From Moraxellaceae bacterium (GTDB lineage Bacteria; Pseudomonadota; Gammaproteobacteria; Pseudomonadales; Moraxellaceae), in contig JASLCO010000211.1 in assembly GCA_030146505.1 (NCBI GenBank), positions 1 through 7,715 on the forward strand: a stretch of DNA of 7,715 nt, read 5' to 3'. The position numbers were made by a program, and so were the translations under genes. Of the stretch, positions 1-5,931 are shown in pieces (position 1 is the first letter of the stretch; each line of letters begins with the position of its first letter). The notes under the pieces are model-generated. The model saw only the letters and a program-made list of their open reading frames with translations, searched no databases and had not been told where the DNA came from.

Positions 1-1
1 C

Positions 2-82
2 CGTCATTCCCGCGCAGGCGGGAATCTCCTTGATCCGGCCCCGCACTCCATTCTGGAGATTCCCGCCTGCGCGGGAATGATG
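2..82. repeat. Long inverted repeat built from two palindromic GTCATTCCCGC-type units
   Basis: Bases 2-29 pair with 55-82. Bases 4-29 with 55-80 form 26 consecutive Watson-Crick pairs, extended by a G-T wobble (3/81) and a C-G pair (2/82), around a 25-base loop at 30-54. Each arm is itself a palindrome: ATTCCCGC (6-13) pairs with GCGGGAAT (18-25) around loop GCAG. Units of the kind GTCATTCCCGC...GCGGGAAT are common dispersed repeats in beta- and gammaproteobacterial intergenic DNA (general knowledge, not searched). It lies about 120 bases beyond the stop of the minus-strand dioxygenase gene. There is no T-run, so it is not an obvious terminator. Confidence 0.85.
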
Positions 83-120
83 ATGGTTTTTCACAGGGCT
101 GCGCGCACCCGAGGTAGAAA

Positions 121-153
121 CTCCCTTTCCCCTTGCAGGCAAGGGTTGGGGAG
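121..153. repeat. Imperfect CT/GA-rich hairpin
   Basis: CCCTTG (130-135) pairs with CAAGGG (140-145) around loop CAGG. An outer stem of CTCCC (121-125) with GGGAG (149-153) is separated from it by a small internal loop. It stands 15 bases before the REP-like unit at 169-190. A similar CT-rich hairpin next to a REP-like unit recurs at 7406-7428, which suggests a composite repeat. Function unknown. Confidence 0.5.
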
Positions 154-168
154 AGAGGCAAGATTTTT

Positions 169-190
169 GTAGGAGCGGCTTCAGCCGCGA
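169..190 (+). repeat. Single REP-like palindrome with GTAG head
   Basis: The unit starts with GTAGG (169-173). GCGGC (175-179) pairs with GCCGC (184-188) around the four-base turn TTCA (180-183). The head tetranucleotide plus a short hairpin is the layout of Pseudomonas REPs and Stenotrophomonas SMAG repeats. It lies 13 bases past the stop codon of the minus-strand dioxygenase gene. The same stem returns as an inverted pair at 7337-7400. Confidence 0.75.
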
Positions 191-203
191 TGCCCTTCGC
201 TTT

Positions 204-872
204 TCACAAGCCCCCGGCACCAGCCCGCGTCCGGAACCATCCCGCCACGCTCCACCGCTCCCGCCGCGCCGGCAACACTTCATGCGGCATGTCTGCGCTG
301 CGGAACAAGACCAGCGTGCCGCCGCAAGGCGGCTGCGCAAACAACACACCACCCTGTTCGTCCTGCATGACAAGCTCACCGCCTTCTTCTTCCCGCCAGT
401 CGCGGTTGAGATAAAAAACCGAAGAAATCACGCGTGCCGAAGAAGCTGCCCATGGGCCGGAATCACGATGCCGGTCCACATGGCGGCGATAAAATGCGCC
501 CAGCGGATAATGCGCGTAATGCGCTTCGAATTCGTCCAGCCCGAGAAAGAGCTCGCGATTGAGCACCTGACGCAAACCGTCCATCCAGCGCAGGTAGGCC
601 GCACCAGCCGCCATGCCGGGCTCCAGCCAGCAACGGTCGTCGCCGCGCACGCTGTTTTCACGCTGCAGGTTTTCGCCACGCCCGATGCGGGCCGGGGCAA
701 ATACTCCCTGCGCCAGCAATTGCCGGGCCTCGGCCTGCAAGGCCAGCCAGCAGAGCTGCGGCAAGGCCGCCGGCAGGATGGCATGCCCCTGCGAGGCCAG
801 CAGCCCGGCCACGGCCTGCCAGTTGGCGGCCGGGAAATCCGGCATGGTGTTTTCGTCTTCAGGGCTTATCAT
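204..872 (-). CDS. 2-oxoglutarate/Fe(II) dioxygenase of the prolyl hydroxylase (SM-20/EGLN-like) family
   Basis: A 222-residue soluble protein with the double-stranded beta-helix iron site of the P4Hc family. The metal triad is H131-x-D133 (in RRHVDRH) and H197 (in MPHEVLPARRER), and R206, nine residues after H197, should bind the 2-oxoglutarate carboxylate. This spacing matches human PHD2 (H313, D315, H374, R383). Y122 and Y128 sit where PHD2 has Y303 and Y310. The family hydroxylates proline in target proteins using O2; the Pseudomonas member acts on elongation factor Tu (family knowledge). That substrate here is only an inference. An alternative ATG at 845 would give 213 residues; neither start has a strong ribosome site, so the start is unsettled. 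It is divergent from rlmJ across 38 bases and followed by repeats rather than a clear terminator. Confidence 0.87.
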   Translation of the reverse strand: MISPEDENTMPDFPAANWQAVAGLLASQGHAILPAALPQLCWLALQAEARQLLAQGVFAPARIGRGENLQRENSVRGDDRCWLEPGMAAGAAYLRWMDGLRQVLNRELFLGLDEFEAHYAHYPLGAFYRRHVDRHRDSGPWAASSARVISSVFYLNRDWREEEGGELVMQDEQGGVLFAQPPCGGTLVLFRSADMPHEVLPARRERWSVAGWFRTRAGAGGL

Positions 873-910
873 TCGCGCTCATTCCACATTGCGTTAGCCG
901 GGCAGGCCTC

Positions 911-1801
911 ATGAATTATCGCCACCACTTCCACGCCGGCAATTTTGCCGATGTGGTCAAGCATGTGCTGTTGCTGGGATTGCTGGACGGCCTCAAGCGC
1001 AAGGAAACGCCCTTTTGCTATATCGACACGCATGCGGGCATAGGCATCTACGATCTCGGCGCCAGCGAGGCGCAACGCACGCTGGAATTCAAGACCGGTC
1101 TTGGCCGCATCAAGGCCGCCGATGCGGCCGGCATGCCGGCGCTGGTCGGCGATTATCAAAAGGCGGTGGCCACCCTGCAAGCCGAACGCGGCGGCTTCTG
1201 GTATCCCGGCTCACCCTGGCTGGCACTGCACGCGATGCGCCCGCAGGACCGTGCCGTGCTCATGGAACTGCATCCGGAGGACGCCGGCACCCTGCGCCAG
1301 TTTTTTTCGCGCCGTGCCCATACCGCCATTCATGAGCGCGATGCCTATGAAGGTCTTGCCGCCCTGGTTCCGCCCAGGGAAAAGCGCGGTCTCGTGCTGA
1401 TTGATCCGCCCTACGAAGAAGAACGCGACGATTACGCGCCCGTGGTGGAACTGCTGCAAAAAACCCACGCCAAATGGCCCACCGGCATGTATGCGATCTG
1501 GTTCCCCATCAAGGACCATCACGCCATCACGCGTTTCTATCGCCGCCTGCGCAATACCGGCATTCCGAAAATGCTCACCACCGAACTCTGCGTGCTCCCT
1601 CCCGACAACCGGCTGGGATTGAACGGCACCGGCATGGTCATCGTGAACCCGCCCTGGCAGTTTGCCGACACGGCGCTGGACATCCTGAAATGGCTGAAGC
1701 CGGTGCTGAGCGAACATCCGCAATCCAGCTACAAGGTGGAATGGCTGAATGGCGAAGGAACACCATTGAAAAAAACACCCGTGGACAAATTCTCGGAATG
1801 A
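911..1801 (+). CDS. rlmJ: 23S rRNA (adenine(2030)-N6)-methyltransferase RlmJ
   Basis: This 296-residue cytoplasmic enzyme uses S-adenosylmethionine to methylate N6 of A2030 in 23S rRNA before the 50S subunit is complete. The N-terminus (NYRHHFHAGNFADVVKH, residues 2-18) is the family signature and fixes the start. YIDTHAGIGIYDL (37-49) corresponds to the SAM-binding loop. The catalytic motif is D165-P-P-Y168 within LIDPPYEEERDDY. TGMYAIWFP and a late MVIVNPPW also match E. coli RlmJ. The E. coli protein is 280 residues; the excess here is mainly a hydrophilic C-terminal tail ending in KTPVDKFSE. The start codon has no strong Shine-Dalgarno match. It forms its own unit, divergent from the dioxygenase and closed by the terminator at 1939-1980. 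Confidence 0.95.
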   Translation: MNYRHHFHAGNFADVVKHVLLLGLLDGLKRKETPFCYIDTHAGIGIYDLGASEAQRTLEFKTGLGRIKAADAAGMPALVGDYQKAVATLQAERGGFWYPGSPWLALHAMRPQDRAVLMELHPEDAGTLRQFFSRRAHTAIHERDAYEGLAALVPPREKRGLVLIDPPYEEERDDYAPVVELLQKTHAKWPTGMYAIWFPIKDHHAITRFYRRLRNTGIPKMLTTELCVLPPDNRLGLNGTGMVIVNPPWQFADTALDILKWLKPVLSEHPQSSYKVEWLNGEGTPLKKTPVDKFSE

Positions 1802-1866
1802 CATTCAGCGCAAGACCGGAGCGGATGGATCACGCCGTTTTTGCCTAACGGCATTCTCTGCTGTTG

Positions 1867-1938
1867 CTGCAGGTCGGGCTTCAGACCGACAAGGGCCTCG
1901 TTCCCCACCCGGCTGTCGGGCTGAAGCCCGACCTGCAG
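1867..1938. repeat. Inverted pair of REP-like palindromes (GTCGGGCTTCAGCCCGAC type)
   Basis: The arms 1867-1891 and 1914-1938 are reverse complements over 25 bases with one mismatch (A1885), separated by 22 bases. Within each arm the palindrome GTCGGGC..GCCCGAC turns on TTCA and is preceded by GCAGG. Both heads lie at the outer ends of the pair, as in bacterial BIMEs. It lies between the convergent rlmJ and cysQ genes, next to the intrinsic terminator. Confidence 0.8.
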
Positions 1939-1980
1939 AAAAAAAGCATCGCGGTTTTGGCCGCGATGCTTTTCTTTTTT
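1939..1980. terminator. Bidirectional intrinsic terminator between rlmJ and cysQ
   Basis: A 13-bp perfect stem joins 1942-1954 to 1961-1973 with the six-base loop TTTTGG. Reading plus, the stem ends in TTTT, then C and six more T, which serves rlmJ. Reading minus, the A-run at 1939-1945 becomes seven T, which serves cysQ. Its place between convergent genes fits a shared terminator. Confidence 0.9.
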
Positions 1981-2000
1981 CTTCCTGCCATTAAACACCA

Positions 2001-2849
2001 TCACGCCCGTGGCGGCAATTTCTCCGCCGCCTGCCAGGACGGCAGCCACAGGGAAACATTGCCCCCCACCACCAGGAAGCTGTTGTTGCGCAAGGTGCCG
2101 CGCTGGTTGTAACGGAAGGGCCGGCCGCCGGCATCCACCAGCGCACCACCTGCCTCCTCCACCACAATCTGTCCTGCGGCTGTATCCCACTCCATGGTGG
2201 GACCGAAGCGCGGGTAGGCATGCGCATCACCGGCCGCCACCGCGCAAATCTTGAAGGCCGAGCCGGCCAGCGCCAGTTCGACCGGGCCGAGATGACGGCT
2301 CACGTTTTCGCAAAACGCGAGATCACGCGCGCCACGATGCCGACGGCTGGCAACAATGCGGAACGCCTCGCCTTCGTGGGGCAGTGCCGCACTCTCAAGG
2401 CGAGTGGCAAGGCCATGCTGCTGGCGGACAGCGCCAGCTCCGCGCGCCGCCATGTACGCGGTTTGCGTCACTGGCGAATAGACCAGCCCCAGCACGGCCT
2501 CGCCATTTTCCACCAGCGCGATATTGATGCTGAATTCATCATTGCGTGCGATGAATTCCTTGGTGCCATCCAGCGGATCGACCAGCCAGCAGCGCGGCCA
2601 ACCCAGGCGGCCCGCGAAATTCGCTTCATCGCACTCTTCGGAAATCACGGGAATATCCGGCGTCAGGGCATGCAGTCCGGGCACCAGCACGCGATTCGAG
2701 GCAATGTCGGCCGCCGTGAGCGGCGAGGCATCTTCCTTGTGCTGCACTTCCCAGCGCGATTCATCGCGATAGATGGCCATGATCTCCCGGCCCGCATTTT
2801 CCGCCAGCGCCAGTACGGCCGGCAGCAGCGCAGCGCATTCATGTGGCAT
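2001..2849 (-). CDS. cysQ: 3'(2'),5'-bisphosphate nucleotidase CysQ
   Basis: This 282-residue member of the inositol monophosphatase-like, lithium-sensitive Mg2+ phosphatase superfamily should convert 3'-phosphoadenosine 5'-phosphate (pAp), left over from sulfate assimilation, to AMP and phosphate. Metal ligands are visible: E71-E72 in VISEECDE, D91-P-L-D94-G-T96 in VDPLDGTKEF, and W221-D222 in MEWDTAAGQIVVEEAGG. KEDASPLTAAD (38-48) is the usual N-terminal motif. An 18-residue in-frame upstream extension is open, but I chose the ATG at 2849. It follows GGGAGG with a 6-base spacer, and MPHECAALLPAV begins where the family fold begins. The start overlaps the last 11 bases of nudE, so the two genes are almost certainly cotranscribed and translationally coupled. 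It ends at the bidirectional terminator. Confidence 0.95.
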   Translation of the reverse strand: MPHECAALLPAVLALAENAGREIMAIYRDESRWEVQHKEDASPLTAADIASNRVLVPGLHALTPDIPVISEECDEANFAGRLGWPRCWLVDPLDGTKEFIARNDEFSINIALVENGEAVLGLVYSPVTQTAYMAARGAGAVRQQHGLATRLESAALPHEGEAFRIVASRRHRGARDLAFCENVSRHLGPVELALAGSAFKICAVAAGDAHAYPRFGPTMEWDTAAGQIVVEEAGGALVDAGGRPFRYNQRGTLRNNSFLVVGGNVSLWLPSWQAAEKLPPRA

Positions 2850-3405
2850 TGCCTGCCTCCCGGCGCGCGCGCAAAAGATCACGCACGAGATACAGCGCGG
2901 CAATCGAACGCGCCTCGCTCAGCTCTTCGCGCCAGACCCATTCGTCCAGGGCGGACAATGTCATGGGCACCACTTCCAGGGGTTCCGGTTCATCACCTTC
3001 CAGACGCGAGGGGTACAGCTCCTCGGCCAGCACCACGGTCAGGCGCGAACTCATATAGCTGGGCGACAGCGTGAGCTCCTTCAGCACGGTCAGCAGGCGT
3101 GCACCGTGCCCGGTCTCTTCCTGCAATTCGCGATTGGCCCCCTGCGCCAGCGTCTCGTCCGCCTCCAGCGCACCCTTGGGCAGGCCCAGCGTGTATTCCT
3201 CCAGGCCAGCGCCGTATTCGCGGATCATGAGCACGGTGTCTTCATCCTGCAGGGCCACCACCATCACGGCCTTGTGGGGCGGCGTGCGCAGGCGTTCGTA
3301 AATCCGCTCCACGCCATTGGAAAAACGCAGCTGCAATTCTTCCACCGTGAAGAAACGGCTTTTGGCGACAATGCTTTTCTTCAGAATCTGCGGCAGCTTT
3401 GCCAT
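2839..3405 (-). CDS. nudE: ADP compounds hydrolase NudE (Nudix family)
   Basis: A 188-residue Nudix hydrolase; E. coli NudE (186 residues) cleaves ADP-ribose, NADH and diadenosine polyphosphates into AMP plus a phosphorylated partner. The Nudix box GX5EX7REUXEEXGU is complete: G78, E84 and R92-E-L-Q-E-E97-T-G99. The only difference is H100 at the last position, where a hydrophobic residue is usual. Family-specific stretches include AKSRFFTVEELQLRFSNG near the N-terminus, IREYGAGLEEYTLGLPKG before the box, and the substrate-specificity segment LYPSRLEGDEPEPL. The ATG at 3405 fits the E. coli alignment; a GTG three codons upstream (3414) is also open but has no ribosome site. It is first in the nudE-cysQ unit and divergent from yrfG, with about 50 bases between the chosen starts. 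Confidence 0.95.
   Translation of the reverse strand: MAKLPQILKKSIVAKSRFFTVEELQLRFSNGVERIYERLRTPPHKAVMVVALQDEDTVLMIREYGAGLEEYTLGLPKGALEADETLAQGANRELQEETGHGARLLTVLKELTLSPSYMSSRLTVVLAEELYPSRLEGDEPEPLEVVPMTLSALDEWVWREELSEARSIAALYLVRDLLRARREAGNAT
2856..2861 (-). promoter_or_regulatory. Ribosome binding site that sets the cysQ start
   Basis: On the minus strand GGGAGG is followed by six bases and then the ATG at 2849-2847. The site lies inside the nudE coding region, which supports translation coupled to nudE and rules against the longer open frame. Confidence 0.8.
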
Positions 3406-3455
3406 ACTCGGCACCTGTGGAAAACCTGAAAACCGAAGCGGATGAATCCCGGATC

Positions 3456-4166
3456 ATGCCGACACCTGCAGCGCCCCTGATAGAGCCCCTGGTAGACTGG
3501 AGCCGCATCGACACCGTGCTTCTGGACATGGATGGTACGCTGCTGGACCTTCATTTCGACAATCATTTCTGGTTGCATCACCTGCCACTGGTCTATGCCC
3601 GCCAGAACGGCCTGCCCGAAGCACACGCACGCGCCGAACTGGTCGACCGCTTCGGCCGCGAGCAGGGCACGCTCAACTGGTATTGCGTGGATTTCTGGAG
3701 CGAGCAACTGGCACTGGACATAGGCCGCATCAAGCATGAAGTCGCCGATCTCATCGGCCCGCGCCCCGGCGCCATTGAATTCCTGCAGGCCATTGTCGAT
3801 AGCGGCCGCCGTGCCTGGCTGGTGACCAATGCCCACCACAAGAGCCTCGCCCTGAAGCTCGCCCGCTCGCCGCTGTCGCAATATTGCGAGCGCATCATCT
3901 GTTCCCATGATTTCCGCGAACCAAAGGAGTCTGCCGCCTTCTGGCCCGCCCTCAAGGCACGCGAACATTTCAATGCCGACAAGGCGCTTTTCATTGACGA
4001 CAGCGAGCCCGTGCTGAAAGCGGCCCGCGATTTCGGCATAGGCCAGCTGCTCACCATCGCCCAGCCCGACAGCCAGCGGCCACCTCGCGAAGACCTGCAC
4101 TTCACCGTGCTGCATCACTTCGACGACATCATGCCCATTCCGTCTTGCCCGCCAGCAAAAACATGA
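3456..4166 (+). CDS. yrfG: GMP/IMP 5'-nucleotidase YrfG (HAD superfamily)
   Basis: This 236-residue HAD phosphatase resembles E. coli YrfG, which dephosphorylates purine 5'-nucleotides such as GMP and IMP. The four HAD motifs are present: nucleophile D24 and acid/base D26 in VLLDMDGTLLD, T124-N125 in LVTNAHH, K157 in FREPKESA, and D181-D182 in LFIDDSEPVL. The cap carries the YrfG signature TLNWYCVDFWSEQLALDI (72-89), which separates it from phosphoglycolate phosphatases. I chose the ATG at 3456. The frame stays open upstream to a TTG at 3399, but that extension runs over the nudE start. The ribosome site is weak. The stop overlaps the hslR start as ATGA, so the two genes are likely coupled. 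Confidence 0.93.
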   Translation: MPTPAAPLIEPLVDWSRIDTVLLDMDGTLLDLHFDNHFWLHHLPLVYARQNGLPEAHARAELVDRFGREQGTLNWYCVDFWSEQLALDIGRIKHEVADLIGPRPGAIEFLQAIVDSGRRAWLVTNAHHKSLALKLARSPLSQYCERIICSHDFREPKESAAFWPALKAREHFNADKALFIDDSEPVLKAARDFGIGQLLTIAQPDSQRPPREDLHFTVLHHFDDIMPIPSCPPAKT

Positions 4167-4552
4167 GCAGCGAAGACGAACGCGTGCGTGTGGACAAATG
4201 GCTGTGGGCCGCACGCTTTTTCAAGACACGCTCGCAGGCCAAGGAAGCCATTGAAGGCGGCAAGGTGCATTGCGAGGGCCAGCGCGTGAAAGTCAGCAAG
4301 GTCGTTGCCCCCGGCATGGTCTTCACCATACGCCAGGGCTTTGACGAGAAAACCGTGGTGGTAAGAGCCCTGTCGGAAGTACGCGGCCCCGCCAGCATCG
4401 CGCAAACACTTTACGAGGAAACACCCGAGAGTCTTGCCGCCCGCGAAGTGCGGCAACAGGAGCGCCGCGCCGACAACCTCGCCCATCCCGACCATCGCCC
4501 CAACAAGAAGGAGCGGCGCCAGATCCACAAATTCAAGGGCAGCTGGGATTAG
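4163..4552 (+). CDS. hslR: Ribosome-associated heat shock protein Hsp15
   Basis: A 129-residue RNA-binding protein; the E. coli homologue has 133 residues. Hsp15 binds 50S subunits that carry a stalled nascent chain attached to tRNA and helps return them to translation after heat stress. The S4 RNA-binding domain occupies roughly residues 8-55 (VRVDKWLWAARFFKTRSQA, then GKVHCEGQRVKVSKVV). A charged, basic tail ends with HRPNKKERRQIHKFKGSWD. The ATG at 4163 overlaps the yrfG stop by four bases and has no clear ribosome site of its own, which points to translational reinitiation. A TTG six codons upstream is open but less likely. I see no heat-shock promoter directly before it. The yrfG-hslR order is the same as in E. 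coli. Confidence 0.95.
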   Translation: MSSEDERVRVDKWLWAARFFKTRSQAKEAIEGGKVHCEGQRVKVSKVVAPGMVFTIRQGFDEKTVVVRALSEVRGPASIAQTLYEETPESLAAREVRQQERRADNLAHPDHRPNKKERRQIHKFKGSWD

Positions 4553-4618
4553 GAGCCCGCCTTTTCCGTGCCGGCCGCCGGAGCCGATACGGCAAGTCCG
4601 ATGCACAGCCACCGCCGA

Positions 4619-4634
4619 TTTGACTTGTGTCAAA
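4619..4634. promoter_or_regulatory. Palindromic operator candidate, FNR/ANR-like
   Basis: TTTGAC-TTGT-GTCAAA is a perfect 6-base inverted repeat with a 4-base centre. Its core TTGAC-N4-GTCAA resembles the TTGAT-N4-ATCAA box of the FNR/ANR family (known consensus). It is centred 94 bases before the start of the DUF2236 gene. If it acted at -41.5, transcription would start near 4668. The matching -10 region (about 4656-4661, CAGTCT) is poor, so a promoter here is unproven. A TetR-type operator is another possibility. Confidence 0.4.
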
Positions 4635-4670
4635 CCAGCCTCCCCTCTTTTGCACCAGTCTTGCAGGCAT

Positions 4671-4696
4671 GGAACCGGCTAGTCCCGGCCGGTTCC
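4671..4696 (+). promoter_or_regulatory. Hairpin in the leader of the DUF2236 gene
   Basis: GGAACCGGC (4671-4679) pairs with GCCGGTTCC (4688-4696) around an eight-base loop. It ends 24 bases before the start codon and 11 bases before the ribosome site, with no T-run after it, so it is not a terminator. It could stabilise the transcript or be bound by a protein. No riboswitch class is recognised. Confidence 0.4.
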
Positions 4697-4707
4697 GCAA
4701 AAGAAGA

Positions 4708-4713
4708 AGGGGA
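4708..4713 (+). promoter_or_regulatory. Ribosome binding site that sets the DUF2236 start
   Basis: AGGGGA lies seven bases before the ATG at 4721. The same frame is open back to 4568, but that extension covers the palindrome and leader hairpin and reads unlike the family N-terminus. The ATG at 4721 is therefore preferred. Confidence 0.75.
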
Positions 4714-4720
4714 TTCGCAT

Positions 4721-5686
4721 ATGGCCACGCCCGATTTCATCGACGAACAGGCATTCAACCGCTGGCTGGAACAAAGCCTGCAGCGCTCGGTAGACCCGCA
4801 GGCCGGCATCTACGGTCCCGGCTCCATGATGTGGAAAGTGGGCCGCGAATCCATCAGCTTCCTGGGCGCCGGCCGCGCCGTGCTGCTGCAACTGGCCCAC
4901 CCTTGGATTGCCAACGCCATCGACCAGCACTCGCAAACACGGAACGACCCGCTGGGCCGCGGCCGCCGCACCTTCATCAACGTGTTTTCCATGGTCTTCG
5001 GCAATACGCGCCAGGTGCGCGCCGTCGCGGAAAACGTGCACCGCATACACGGCTACATCAAAGGTACGCTGCCGGAAGAGTCCGGTGCTTTCGCCAAGGA
5101 TTCCTACTACCAGGCCAATGCCGTGGACGCCATGCTCTGGGTGCACGCCACGCTGTGGGACACACAGTTGCGCATGTACGAACTGGTTTTTCCGCCGCTT
5201 TCCGCCACCGAAAAAGAGCAGTACTACCAGGAGACCAAACTTTTCGCCCATCTCTTCGGCATTCCCGAAGAAGCCATTCCGGCAGACTGGGCAGCTTTCC
5301 AGGCCTATCTGCAGCGCATGTACAACTCGCCGGAAATCACGGTGCGCGCCAAGGGACGCGAAATGGGCGACATGATCTTCAATTTTGGCGGCCCGCTGAA
5401 ACCGGCACTGAAATGGCTGCAGCTCATGACCGCCTTCATGCTGCCGCCCCGCCTGCGCACGGAGTTCGGCCTGCCCGAGACCACAACGGCGAACCTGCGG
5501 CGCTACGAGCGCGGTCTCAGGCTGGTGAAAATGATCTATCCGCGCCTGCCGGGAAGAATGCGTTTCCTGCCCAGCTACAACGAAGCCCTGGGCCGTCTCG
5601 ATGGCAGGGAGCACGCCGACCTGCTGACCCAGGGCATGAACTACGCCATCCTTGGCCAGCGGGAACTGGTGAGCAATGCGGTCTGA
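4721..5686 (+). CDS. DUF2236 (MpaB / rubber-oxygenase type) haem oxygenase family protein
   Basis: A 321-residue, mostly alpha-helical protein of the DUF2236 family, which includes fungal MpaB and the b-type-haem latex-clearing protein Lcp. It matches family segments: YGPGSMMWKVGRES (31-44), LLQLAHPWIANAIDQHS (55-71), RGRRTFINVFSMVFG (80-94), VHRIHGYIKG (106-115) and ANAVDAMLWVHATLWDT (132-148). H110 is the best candidate haem ligand by position. R80-x2-R83-T84 may correspond to the R-x2-K-T of Lcp, with Arg replacing Lys; this is my alignment by eye. I see no signal peptide or clear membrane helix, so it is probably cytoplasmic. The substrate is unknown. The gene stands alone, with a structured 168-base leader upstream and a terminator about 200 bases downstream. 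The start is set by AGGGGA at 4708. Confidence 0.88.
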   Translation: MATPDFIDEQAFNRWLEQSLQRSVDPQAGIYGPGSMMWKVGRESISFLGAGRAVLLQLAHPWIANAIDQHSQTRNDPLGRGRRTFINVFSMVFGNTRQVRAVAENVHRIHGYIKGTLPEESGAFAKDSYYQANAVDAMLWVHATLWDTQLRMYELVFPPLSATEKEQYYQETKLFAHLFGIPEEAIPADWAAFQAYLQRMYNSPEITVRAKGREMGDMIFNFGGPLKPALKWLQLMTAFMLPPRLRTEFGLPETTTANLRRYERGLRLVKMIYPRLPGRMRFLPSYNEALGRLDGREHADLLTQGMNYAILGQRELVSNAV

Positions 5687-5892
5687 GTGCGAAGAAATAT
5701 CGCCGAAGAAGGGTGCAGGAACCGGCGTCACCTGATACCCGCACCTTTTCATGAAATCATTCGCTGTGCTCACCCCGGATTAAATCCTTCCGAGGCCAGC
5801 CTGCGGCTGTTCAATGTCCTTCAGGTTTTTGTCGCGCTTATCAAGGGAATGACAGGCCCAAAATGGGGCAAGGTAGTTAAGTATATAATTCC

Positions 5893-5926
5893 AAAAACAA
5901 AGCCGGCTGATGCCGGCTTTGTTTTT
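5893..5926. terminator. Bidirectional intrinsic terminator
   Basis: A perfect 15-bp stem (5893-5907 with 5912-5926) closes on the loop TGAT. The plus strand ends in five T; the minus strand, read from the FAHD1-like gene, also ends in five T. It begins five bases past that gene's stop codon and is also downstream of the DUF2236 gene. The rest of the 5687-5892 gap shows no convincing gene or repeat. Confidence 0.92.
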
Positions 5927-5931
5927 CCACG

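Noticed and set aside
867..872. TATCAT, a possible -10 box for rlmJ
   Set aside because: It matches five of six bases but has no acceptable -35 at 16-18 bases and lies at the dioxygenase start codon; this is too weak to call.
2220..3074. 284-codon plus-strand frame opposite cysQ and nudE
   Set aside because: It is antisense to two well-supported genes, and its composition is that of a shadow frame.
3381..4214. 277-codon minus-strand frame opposite yrfG
   Set aside because: It runs antisense through a gene with all four HAD motifs and has no recognisable domain or ribosome site.
4627..5773. Two further long open frames over the DUF2236 gene: 375 codons on the plus strand (4627-5754) and 364 codons on the minus strand (4679-5773)
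   Set aside because: They are frame shadows of a GC-rich gene. Both lack family motifs, are rich in Arg, Pro, Ala, His and Gly typical of wrong-frame reading, and overlap a gene with clear conserved segments.
5884..5889. TATAAT, a perfect -10 hexamer
   Set aside because: The nearest -35-like match (ATGACA at 5849) is 29 bases away, and a terminator starts four bases downstream, so nothing useful would be transcribed.
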